DNA of 64,000 nt from Actinoplanes octamycinicus (GTDB taxonomy: Bacteria > Actinomycetota > Actinomycetes > Mycobacteriales > Micromonosporaceae): contig NZ_JACHNB010000001.1 in assembly GCF_014205225.1 (NCBI RefSeq), forward strand, positions 434,001 through 498,000. Reading direction: 5' to 3'. Position 1 is the stretch's first letter, and each line of letters opens with the position of its first letter. Positions 1 to 6,574 of the stretch are shown here, piece by piece. A program made the position numbers and the translations under genes. Under the pieces are notes generated by a model that was given only the letters and a program-made list of their open reading frames with translations, was not told the DNA's origin and ran no database searches.

Positions 1-308
1 TGCGCGGTCTGCTCGTACTTCTGCGCCTCGGCCTCGTCGCCGCCGGCGCGAGCCCGGTCGGCGAGGACCAGCGCCTGCCGCGCCATGCCCTGGAGTTTCT
101 CGACCTCGGACATCTGCCGGGACAGCTTCATCTCGAGCTGCCGCTGGTTGCCGATGACGGCGGCAGCCTGCTGCACGAGCGCCTGGTGCTGTCGCTGGGC
201 GTCCTCGATGGCCTGCTGGATCTGCACCTTCGGGTCGGCGTACTCGTCGATCTTCGCGCCGAAGAGCGCCATCATGTAATGCCAGCCCTTGACGAACGGG
301 TTCGCCAT
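1..308 (-). CDS. pspA: PspA/IM30 family phage-shock protein (3' end outside window)
   Basis: The visible N-terminal part (about 102 residues) starts [20 protein letters not shown] and continues into a charged, Ala/Gln-rich helix ([20 protein letters not shown]), as expected for the long coiled-coil hairpin of PspA/IM30 membrane-stress proteins. These peripheral inner-membrane proteins form rings or rods on stressed membranes. In Mycobacterium the homologous gene (35-kDa antigen) lies directly downstream of clgR and is controlled with it; the same order is seen here. A strong terminator-like hairpin (526-575) sits between the two genes, so pspA probably also has its own promoter in 309-525. 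The gene runs off the left edge, so the C-terminal half cannot be judged. Confidence 0.85.
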   Translation of the reverse strand, partial: MANPFVKGWHYMMALFGAKIDEYADPKVQIQQAIEDAQRQHQALVQQAAAVIGNQRQLEMKLSRQMSEVEKLQGMARQALVLADRARAGGDEAEAQKYEQTA

Positions 309-680
309 CTCGCGGTATCCCCTCAATGTCGCTCGGTCGGACGCGTCACGACCGGACCGGATCCGGGCGGCGACGCGAAACCATCGTGTCAGCCCGACGC
401 CAGCGGCGTCACGTGACCTACGGGGGATCTCAGGGTCTCCCCTGGCATCGAGCCTGAGAACGAGGCTACGCCCCGGAGGGGTACAGCCGCGACCGGCACC
501 GGGCCCGGAACAACGGCGCGGTGACGGAAAAAGCCCGGAACGACCGGCATGGTGCGGTCGAATCCGGGCCTTTCGCCGTCGGGTCGCCGAGGGCACGCCG
601 GTAACCGGCGGGAGATCGCTGGATGAGGAGCGGACCGGGCCACGGAGACGGCCGGGCTGGACCGCGGAGATCGTGGCGGA
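309..680 (-). terminator. clgR-pspA intergenic region with terminator hairpin at 526-575
   Basis: This 372-bp gap holds no supported gene. Downstream of clgR on the minus strand a two-part stem is visible: 533-539 pairs with 563-569 (GCCCGGA/TCCGGGC) and 541-546 pairs with 555-560 (CGACCG/CGGTCG). Read on the minus strand, a run of five T follows at once (528-532). This is a good intrinsic terminator for clgR. The remaining 309-525 is presumably the pspA promoter and leader; no clear sigma motif was recognised. Confidence 0.6.
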
Positions 681-1079
681 CTAGGCCGCGTAGACCACGT
701 CACGCTTCTTGGTGCGGGTGGCGTGCAGGGTCGCCTTGAGCGGCGAGTCCTGGCGGACCGACACCGAGACGCTGCCGTCGGTGGCGACCTGGCGGGCGGC
801 CTCGGCCGGCTGGCCGTCGACCGGGACGAGCACACCCTCCATGTTCTCCGCGAGGGAGAGAGTGTTGCTCACCTCACCGAGCAGCTCGGAGAGACGTGCG
901 CCGAGGGCGTCGCAGATGGCCGCGAGCAGCTCGCTGGAGGCCTCTTTCTGGCCGCGCTCGATCTCGGACAGATAACCCAGGCTGACGTTCGCGGCGGTCG
1001 ACACCTCGCGCAGCGTGCGGTGCTGTCCCTGCCGGCGCGCACGAAGTGCGTCGCCGATAACCCGGCGTAGCAGGACCAT
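681..1079 (-). CDS. clgR: ClgR-like XRE-family transcriptional regulator
   Basis: A 132-residue protein with one Cro/C1-type helix-turn-helix (residues about 12-66; motif LREVSTAANVSLGYLSEIER), as in ClgR, the actinobacterial activator of clp protease genes and, in mycobacteria, of pspA. The chosen ATG is preceded by a near-perfect Shine-Dalgarno (GGAGGAGGTGCC, minus strand), which rules out the longer frame starting at 1160. The C-terminus is KKRDVVYAA. A terminal Ala-Ala resembles the exposed degron by which ClgR is known to be destroyed by ClpP proteases in Streptomyces and Corynebacterium, so conditional proteolysis is a reasonable inference. The neighbours (pspA downstream, pgsA upstream) match the mycobacterial locus. 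Confidence 0.88.
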   Translation of the reverse strand: MVLLRRVIGDALRARRQGQHRTLREVSTAANVSLGYLSEIERGQKEASSELLAAICDALGARLSELLGEVSNTLSLAENMEGVLVPVDGQPAEAARQVATDGSVSVSVRQDSPLKATLHATRTKKRDVVYAA

Positions 1080-1238
1080 GGCACCTCCTCCTGCGGGCGG
1101 GGCCGCCGGCACACGCCGGAGGCTTCCCGCAACCGTACCTGCCGCGAGCGACGGCGACATCCCGCCCCGCCGAATTCCTCGGCCGGCCCGCCCGCGGCAC
1201 CCACCGACAACCGGCTCAGCGACGGCGATATTCCCAGG

Positions 1239-1754
1239 TCACACCGGAGCCGGTGCGGCACGCAGAACGTCGGTGAGCAATTCAAGGACGGCGGTCACAC
1301 TTTCGATACGGATGGCCGCCCGGTTACCGGTCAGGGTCAGCTCCCGCACTTCTGTCCGATCCGGCCCGGCGACCGCCACGTAGACCAGCCCGACCGGCTT
1401 GCCGCCCTGCGGCTCCGGGCCGGCGACGCCGGTGGTGGCCAGCCCCCAATCGGCGCCGCAGCGCTCCCGGGCGCCCTCGGCCAGTTTCCCGGCCACATCG
1501 CGGTCGACCGGCCCGCGCTCGTCGAGCAGGTCCCGCGGCACCCCGGCCAGCGTCCCCTTGAGCTCGGTGGCGTAGACCACCAGGCCGCCCCGGTAGACCG
1601 CGCTCACCCCGGGGATCTCCACGATCGTCGCGGCCACCAGGCCGCCGGTCAGCGACTCCGCGGTCGCCAGCGACTCGCGCCGCTCGACCAGCATGTGGAC
1701 AGCCGCCGCGGCGGCCACCGCCATCTCCACCAGGTCCTCCTCAGACGCACTCAC
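1239..1754 (-). CDS. CinA C-terminal-domain protein (nicotinamide-nucleotide amidohydrolase type)
   Basis: The 171-residue product is a stand-alone CinA C-terminal domain, with LATAESLTGGLVAATIVEIP near the N-terminus (residues about 29-48) and TTGVAGPEPQGGKPVGLVYV in the second half. Both segments are hallmark parts of the PncC/YgaD amidohydrolase fold, which deamidates nicotinamide mononucleotide to nicotinate mononucleotide in NAD salvage. The N-terminal molybdopterin-binding domain of full-length CinA is absent, which is common for this family. The start is GTG at 1754. The gene lies 37 bp downstream of pgsA in the same direction and probably belongs to the rimO-pgsA operon. The catalytic role is inferred from the family only. 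Confidence 0.85.
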   Translation of the reverse strand: MSASEEDLVEMAVAAAAAVHMLVERRESLATAESLTGGLVAATIVEIPGVSAVYRGGLVVYATELKGTLAGVPRDLLDERGPVDRDVAGKLAEGARERCGADWGLATTGVAGPEPQGGKPVGLVYVAVAGPDRTEVRELTLTGNRAAIRIESVTAVLELLTDVLRAAPAPV

Positions 1755-1791
1755 CGTGAACCCCGGGCGAGGGTGCCCGTTCTGCCGCGGT

Positions 1792-2385
1792 TCATGCCAG
1801 GCGGGCGGCCCGCCGCAGGCGCAACGCCTCGATCACGTAGTCGACGCCGGTGACCACGGTCACGATCAGCGCGGCGTACATCACCCAGGTGCCGATCACG
1901 TCGAACGGCTCCGGGACCGGCCACAGGTACCAGGCGATCGCCAGGGTCTGCAGGCCGGTCTTGAGCTTGCCACCCCGGGAGGCCGGGATCACCCCGTATC
2001 GGATCACCCAGAAGCGCAGCGCGGTGATCCCCCACTCGCGGGCCAGGATCACCACGGTGATCCACCAGGGCAGCTGGTCGTACGCGGAGAGCAGGACCAG
2101 GGCGGTGCCGGTCAGCGCCTTGTCCGCGATCGGGTCGGCGATCTTGCCGAACGAGGTGACCAGATGCCAGCGGCGGGCGATCCAGCCGTCCACGAAGTCG
2201 GTCGCCGACGCCACGCAGAACGCCACGCAGGCGCCGATCCGCCAGTCGTGGTCGGTCATCTGGGAGGCGACCACCATGGCCAGGAAGACCGGGACGAGAA
2301 TGAGCCGGAGCACGGTCAGCGCGTTGGCCGCGTTGTAGAGCGACACCACGCGGGGTGCGGCCACCGGAACCGGCTCGTCGGTCAC
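1792..2385 (-). CDS. pgsA: CDP-diacylglycerol-glycerol-3-phosphate 3-phosphatidyltransferase
   Basis: A 197-residue multi-helix membrane protein carrying the complete CDP-alcohol phosphotransferase signature: D63-x2-D66-G67-x2-A70-R71-x8-G80-x3-D84-x3-D88 ([10 protein letters not shown] followed by GKIADPIAD). The four aspartates bind the metal ions that activate the glycerol-3-phosphate hydroxyl; the product is phosphatidylglycerol phosphate, the precursor of phosphatidylglycerol and cardiolipin. Length and topology (about five or six hydrophobic helices) are typical. The GTG start overlaps the rimO stop (GTGA, 2382-2385), which implies translational coupling. In mycobacteria the equivalent gene also sits close to clgR. 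Some actinobacterial paralogues make phosphatidylinositol phosphate, but the position next to clgR and cinA favours PgsA. Confidence 0.88.
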   Translation of the reverse strand: MTDEPVPVAAPRVVSLYNAANALTVLRLILVPVFLAMVVASQMTDHDWRIGACVAFCVASATDFVDGWIARRWHLVTSFGKIADPIADKALTGTALVLLSAYDQLPWWITVVILAREWGITALRFWVIRYGVIPASRGGKLKTGLQTLAIAWYLWPVPEPFDVIGTWVMYAALIVTVVTGVDYVIEALRLRRAARLA

Positions 2386-3842
2386 CGGTCGACCCGCGCT
2401 GCGGAGACCATCTCGATCGGCACGGCGATGAGGTCGACGCCCTCGGTCCCGGTGACCCGGGCCCGGACCAGGTCGCCGGGGCGCAGCGCGGCCAGGTCGA
2501 CGCCCTGCTCGCCGGCGACCAGCGTGGTGGAGCCGTCCACCTCGGGCGCCTGGTGCTCGGCGCGGCCCTCGATCTCGCCGTCCTCGACCGTGTCGACGAG
2601 CACCTCGACGGTGCTGCCGAGCCGGTCCTCGGCGCGCTGGGCGCAGAGCTCCTCGGCGAGCGCGACGACCTTGTCGTACCGTCGCTTGATGGTGTCCGGG
2701 CGGACCTTGCCGGTCAGGCCGGCGGCCTCGGTGCCGTCCTCGTCGGAGTAGTCGAAGATGCCGATCGCGTCCAGCCGGGCCTCGCTCAGGAAGCGGATCA
2801 GCTCGTCCACGTCCTGCCGGGTCTCGCCGGGGAAACCGACGATGAAGTTGCTCCGGGCGCCGGCCTCCGGGGCCAGCTTGCGGGCCGACTCGAGCAGCTC
2901 CAGGAAGCGCTCGGTGGAGCCGAAACGGCGCATCCGGCGCAGCACCGGCTCGCTGGAGTGCTGGAAGGACAGGTCGTAGTAGGCCGCCACGCCGGGCGTG
3001 GTGGCGATCGCCTCGACCAGGCCGGGGCGGGTCTCGGCGGGCTGCAGGTAACTGGCCCGGACCCGGACGATGCCGTCGACCGCGGCGAGCTGCGGGAGCA
3101 GTTTCTCCAGCAGACGAGGATCACCGAGATCTTTTCCGTACGACGTGCTGTTCTCACTGACCAGCACCAGCTCGCGGACGCCGGTCTTGGCCAGCCACTC
3201 CGCCTCGGCGAGCAGCTCCTGCGGATCACGGGAGACGAACGCGCCACGGAACGCCGGGATCGCGCAGAACGCACAGCGCCGGTCGCAGCCGCTGGCCAGC
3301 TTGAGCGAGGCGACCGGGCCGGAGTCGAGCCGGCGGCGCAGCACCTTGCGCAGGTGCGCCGGGGTGTGCTCGTCGACCGTGGCGTGCCCGGGGACCACCA
3401 CCTTGCTGGTGTGCCGCTGCACCGGGGTGATCGGGAGCAGCTCACGGCGGTCCCGCGGGGTGTGCGCGGCGTGCTTCTCACCGTTGAGCACCCCGGTCAG
3501 CCGGTCGCCGATGTCGGTGTAGTCGTCGAAGCCGAGCACGGCGTCGGCCTCGGGCAGATTCTCCGCGAGCTCCTTGCCGTAGCGCTCGGCCATGCAGCCG
3601 GCCGCGACCACCTTGGCGCCCGTGTCGGCGGCGGCGAGCAGGGTGTCGATCGAGTCCTGTTTCGCCTTCTCCACGAAGCCGCAGGTGTTGACGAGGACCA
3701 CGTCGGCCTGGGCGGCGTCGGTGCCGACCTCCCAGCCGTCGGCGTCGAGTCGGGCGGCGAGCTCCTCCGAGTCGACCTCGTTACGGGCACAGCCCAGGGT
3801 GAGGAGAGCGACACGGCGAGAAGGGGGAGGAGTTACTGACAC
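2382..3842 (-). CDS. rimO: Ribosomal protein S12 methylthiotransferase RimO
   Basis: A 486-residue radical-SAM methylthiotransferase. The N-terminal cluster domain has C18, C54 and C83 (TLGCARN, VNTCGF, AAGCMAE). The radical-SAM motif is C186-x3-C190-x2-C193 (GCDRRCAFC), and the C-terminal part is a TRAM-type domain ([13 protein letters not shown]). RimO adds a methylthio group to the conserved aspartate of ribosomal protein S12. The [12 protein letters not shown] and [14 protein letters not shown] context separates RimO from its tRNA-modifying paralogue MiaB. The GTG start has no obvious Shine-Dalgarno, so a leaderless transcript or slightly later start is possible. It is the first gene of the rimO-pgsA-cinA run and diverges from the glycosyltransferase at 3986 across 143 bp. 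Confidence 0.93.
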   Translation of the reverse strand: MSVTPPPSRRVALLTLGCARNEVDSEELAARLDADGWEVGTDAAQADVVLVNTCGFVEKAKQDSIDTLLAAADTGAKVVAAGCMAERYGKELAENLPEADAVLGFDDYTDIGDRLTGVLNGEKHAAHTPRDRRELLPITPVQRHTSKVVVPGHATVDEHTPAHLRKVLRRRLDSGPVASLKLASGCDRRCAFCAIPAFRGAFVSRDPQELLAEAEWLAKTGVRELVLVSENSTSYGKDLGDPRLLEKLLPQLAAVDGIVRVRASYLQPAETRPGLVEAIATTPGVAAYYDLSFQHSSEPVLRRMRRFGSTERFLELLESARKLAPEAGARSNFIVGFPGETRQDVDELIRFLSEARLDAIGIFDYSDEDGTEAAGLTGKVRPDTIKRRYDKVVALAEELCAQRAEDRLGSTVEVLVDTVEDGEIEGRAEHQAPEVDGSTTLVAGEQGVDLAALRPGDLVRARVTGTEGVDLIAVPIEMVSAARVDR

Positions 3843-3985
3843 GCTGCAAGGTTACCGGGCTCGGGTGGGACGGCCTTCCACCGCTCGGCTGGTACCCCGT
3901 CGTTCGCCCTTCACCATCTGTTCAGCGGATCAGGCAGGCGGGAGGAACGCTCGCGTACACCTCGGGCCGTTACCGTCCGGCCCTC

Positions 3986-5215
3986 GTGACGAGATTCCGT
4001 ACACGGGGGTTGAATCCCGATGCCCTGCTCATCGTGGCCCTGGTCGTGGTGGCGGCGCTGCTGCGTTTCGCCGGGCGGGACTGGCTGGCCGGGGATTTCG
4101 TGGCCTTCCTCCGGCCGTGGAGCCGCTACATCGCCGCGCACGGCTACTTCGCCTCGATGGGGGACGACTTCGCCAACTACAACGTCCCCTACCTCTATCT
4201 GCTGAGCGTGCTCACCTGGGTGCACGAGCACACCCCGATCCCGCTGGTGTACCTGGTGAAGAGCGTGTCGGTGGGGTTCGACGCGGTGCTCGCCTGGTAC
4301 GCGGCCCGGATCGTCGGCCTGCACCGTCCGGACCGCCGGATCATGGCGCTGGCCGGCGTGCTGGTGCTGTTGCTGCCGACCGTGGTGCTGAACGGCGCGT
4401 TCTGGGCCCAGTGCGACTCGATCTACACCGCGTTCACCATGGCCGGGCTGTACTACCTGCTGCGCGACCGGCCCTGGGTGGCGATGGCGCTGTTCGGGCT
4501 GGCGATCACCGTCAAGCTGCAGGCGATCTTCGTGTTCCCGGTGCTGTTCGTGCTGCTGCTGGCCGGCCGGATCCGGGTCCGCCACCTGGCCCCGATCCCG
4601 CTCGTCTACGTCCTGGCGGCGATCCCGGCCTGGCTGGCCGGCCGCCCGTTCCGGGATCTGATGCTGATCTACGCGGATCAGAGCGGCGAGTACCCGGCGC
4701 TGTCCATGAACGCGCCGTCGATCTACACGTTCATCCGGCCGCGGGTCGAGGTGATCGCCGACTTCCGGACCGTCGGGGTGCTGTTCACCGCGGCCGCCGT
4801 GCTGCTGCTCGCCTACGTCGTGCTGATCCGGCGGATCCCGCTGGACCGGGAGCGGATCGTGCTGCTCGCCGCGAGCTACAGCATCCTGGTGCCGTTCCTG
4901 CTGCCCGGGATGCACGAGCGGTACTTCATGCAGGCCGAGGTGCTGGCCGTGGTGGCCGCGCTGTACCGGCCGCGGCGGTTGTGGCCGGCGCCGATCCTGG
5001 TGCAGGTGGCCTCGCTGATGAGCTACCTGCCGTACTTCCTCGGCGGGAACCGGCCGCAGCCGCTGGACTTCCGGGTGCTGGCGGTGCTGATGCTGGCCGC
5101 CCTGCTGCTCACCGTCTGGCAGCTGCTCCGGCCGGCGCCGCTGCCGCAGGTGAACCGGCTCGACGAGACGGCCTTTCTAGCGCCAAAGCAGGTTGGCAAT
5201 ACGATTGCGGCGTGA
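3986..5215 (+). CDS. GT-C type membrane glycosyltransferase (mannosyltransferase-like)
   Basis: A 409-residue polytopic protein with at least nine hydrophobic segments. The first loop after helix 1 contains an acidic residue in GDFVAFLRPWSRYI, and later loops contain NGAFWAQCDSIYTAF and PGMHERYFMQAE. Aspartate/glutamate in the first extracytoplasmic loop and a conserved HERY-type motif are typical of GT-C enzymes that use polyprenyl-phosphate sugars (DUF2029 or alpha-mannosyltransferase relatives). Donor and acceptor cannot be read from sequence; a role in cell-envelope glycan assembly is an inference. The start is GTG at 3986. Its last codons overlap the start of the next gene (GTGA at 5212-5215) and contain the first copy of the 30-bp element at 5172-5201. 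Confidence 0.78.
   Translation: MTRFRTRGLNPDALLIVALVVVAALLRFAGRDWLAGDFVAFLRPWSRYIAAHGYFASMGDDFANYNVPYLYLLSVLTWVHEHTPIPLVYLVKSVSVGFDAVLAWYAARIVGLHRPDRRIMALAGVLVLLLPTVVLNGAFWAQCDSIYTAFTMAGLYYLLRDRPWVAMALFGLAITVKLQAIFVFPVLFVLLLAGRIRVRHLAPIPLVYVLAAIPAWLAGRPFRDLMLIYADQSGEYPALSMNAPSIYTFIRPRVEVIADFRTVGVLFTAAAVLLLAYVVLIRRIPLDRERIVLLAASYSILVPFLLPGMHERYFMQAEVLAVVAALYRPRRLWPAPILVQVASLMSYLPYFLGGNRPQPLDFRVLAVLMLAALLLTVWQLLRPAPLPQVNRLDETAFLAPKQVGNTIAA
5172..5201 (+). promoter_or_regulatory. 30-bp element, copy 1, in front of the HTH regulator
   Basis: This segment begins CCTTTCTA and ends TTGGCAATA. It matches 5886-5915 at 22 of 30 positions without gaps. It lies inside the 3' end of the glycosyltransferase gene and ends 10 bp before the GTG of the HTH regulator. 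Both copies can also be read as TTTCTA, 17 bp, CAATA(C/G), a promoter-like spacing. It is therefore either an operator for autoregulation or a shared promoter. Confidence 0.55.
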
Positions 5216-5910
5216 CGACATCGGAAGACCTGGACGACCTGGACGCCCTGACCACCCTCGCCGACGGGGTGCGGCGGCGGGCGTACCGGGTGGTGGCCGA
5301 CGGGGCCGGGCCGGTCGGGCGGGACGAGGTGGCCGAGGCGCTCGGCATCGGCCGCACGCTCGCGGCGTTCCACCTGGACAAGCTGGTCGCCGCCGGGCTG
5401 CTGGCGACCTCCTACGCGCGGCGGTCCGGGCGCACCGGGCCGGGCGCCGGGCGGCCGGCCAAGCTGTACCACCTGGCCCCGGCCGAGCACGCGGTCAGCG
5501 TGCCGCCGCGCGCCTACCGCACCGCGGCCGAACTGCTCGCCGAGGCGCTCGACGAGACCGGCGCGGAGAACGTGCTGAACGAGGTGGCCCGGCGGCACGG
5601 GCAGCGAGCCGCCGCTGACAAGACCGCGCACGGGCAGCGGACGGCCACCGGCGAGAGCGAGGACGTCCAGGAGCTGCTGACCGGCCACGGCTACGCGCCG
5701 ACGGCGGCCGGCCACCCGGACCGGATCGAGCTGCGCAACTGTCCCTTCCACCGGCTGGCCGAGCAGTTTCCCCCGGTGATCTGCGGGATGAACCTGGCGA
5801 TGATCAACGGCCTGCTGGCCGGCGCCGGCCTGGACGCGGCATGGACCGCGCGGATGGACGCCGCCCCCGGCCGCTGCTGCGTCAGCCTTTCTAAAACAAA
5901 GACTGATTGA
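5212..5910 (+). CDS. HTH regulator with C-terminal SufR-like cysteine motif
   Basis: The 232-residue product has an N-terminal winged helix-turn-helix (residues about 12-90; EVAEALGIGRTLAAFHLDKL, RPAKLYHLAP) of the ArsR/SufR type. A C-terminal region follows with C177-P-F-H180, C191 and C222-C223 (NCPFHRLAEQFPPVICG, GRCCVSL). SufR-type repressors ligate an iron-sulfur cluster with similarly spaced cysteines, so metal or cluster sensing is a fair inference, though the ligand is unproven. The GTG start overlaps the upstream stop codon. Its own start region and the start region of the next gene carry the same 30-bp element, which suggests that it controls itself and the DUF3291 gene. The last six codons (SKTKTD) lie within the AT-richer second element. 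Confidence 0.78.
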   Translation: MTTSEDLDDLDALTTLADGVRRRAYRVVADGAGPVGRDEVAEALGIGRTLAAFHLDKLVAAGLLATSYARRSGRTGPGAGRPAKLYHLAPAEHAVSVPPRAYRTAAELLAEALDETGAENVLNEVARRHGQRAAADKTAHGQRTATGESEDVQELLTGHGYAPTAAGHPDRIELRNCPFHRLAEQFPPVICGMNLAMINGLLAGAGLDAAWTARMDAAPGRCCVSLSKTKTD

Positions 5911-5915
5911 CAATA
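5886..5915 (+). promoter_or_regulatory. 30-bp element, copy 2, in front of the DUF3291 gene
   Basis: Second copy of the element at 5172-5201 (CCTTTCTA at the left end, TTGACAATA at the right). It overlaps the stop codon of the regulator and ends 26 bp before the ATG of the DUF3291 gene. Its AT content is much higher than that of the surrounding coding DNA. A TTGACA hexamer (5907-5912) lies within it. Confidence 0.55.
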
Positions 5916-5941
5916 GAGCCGGGAGTTGGTGAGCTGATGTC

Positions 5942-6403
5942 ATGAGCGCCTTCCACCTCGCCCAGATCAACACCGCCCGCTTGAAAGCCCCGCTGGACGA
6001 CCCGTCGATGGCCGAGTTCGTCACCGGCCTCACCCTGATGAACGAGTTGGCCGACCGCTCACCCGGCTTCGTCTGGCGGCTGGTCGGCGAGGACGGCGAC
6101 GGCACCATCGCCGAGGACGCCGACCCCCTCCGGATCTACACGATGTCGGTCTGGGAGTCGCCCGAGCACCTGCGCGCCTACGCCTACCAGAGCGAGCACC
6201 TGGACTACCTGCGCCGCCGCCGCGAGTGGTTCCACCCGAACGGCCCGGAGGCCGCCCTGGTCATGTGGTGGCTCCCGGCCGGCGAGCAACCCACCCTGAA
6301 GGAGGGCATCGCCCGGCTGGACCGCCTGCGAGCCGACGGCCCCACCCCGGAAGGCTTCACCTTCCGGGACCCGTTCCCGGCGCCGATCTCCGTGGCCCGG
6401 TGA
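5942..6403 (+). CDS. DUF3291 domain-containing protein
   Basis: A 153-residue soluble protein recognised as DUF3291 by its start (FHLAQINTARLKAPLDDPSM), the central SPGFVWRLVGEDGDGT segment and the WWLPAGEQPTLKEGIARLD segment near the end. The fold is related to the dimeric alpha-beta barrel of small monooxygenases such as YdhR/ABM, but no catalytic function has been assigned to the family that I can state. It follows the HTH regulator by 31 bp and shares an upstream 30-bp element with it, so it is the most likely regulatory target. A palindromic repeat lies downstream, between this gene and the convergent ftsK. Confidence 0.75.
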   Translation: MSAFHLAQINTARLKAPLDDPSMAEFVTGLTLMNELADRSPGFVWRLVGEDGDGTIAEDADPLRIYTMSVWESPEHLRAYAYQSEHLDYLRRRREWFHPNGPEAALVMWWLPAGEQPTLKEGIARLDRLRADGPTPEGFTFRDPFPAPISVAR

Positions 6404-6420
6404 GGCGGCGCACCGATTTT

Positions 6421-6527
6421 GATCTCCGGAACCACCCACGGGCATTGAAGGGTCCGGAGATCGCTCTGGACGCGCAGCGGCCAGATCTCCGGGCCCGCCC
6501 CGCGCGGGAGCATGCGATCCGCACCCC
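6421..6527. repeat. Palindromic REP-like repeat, uninterrupted copy (with an extra upstream arm)
   Basis: In the gap between convergent DUF3291 and ftsK, positions 6456-6490 match 17639-17673 at 32 of 35 bases. Positions 6506-6527 match 19114-19135 exactly (22 bases). The first block is a hairpin: CCGGAGATC (6454-6462) pairs with GATCTCCGG (6484-6492) around a 21-nt loop. A third arm, GATCTCCGGA at 6421-6430, can also pair with 6453-6462, so two alternative hairpins compete for the middle arm. At the other locus the same unit is split by an IS110 element. In this position it may act as a bidirectional terminator. Confidence 0.7.
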
Positions 6528-6574
6528 AGCGGACGCGCGTCGATGAAGAATGTGATCTCGATCCGGCCGGAGAA

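Noticed and set aside
1080..1238. ClgR binding box in its own upstream region
   Set aside because: Two partial CGCT-containing matches were seen, but neither has the second GCG half at the correct distance.
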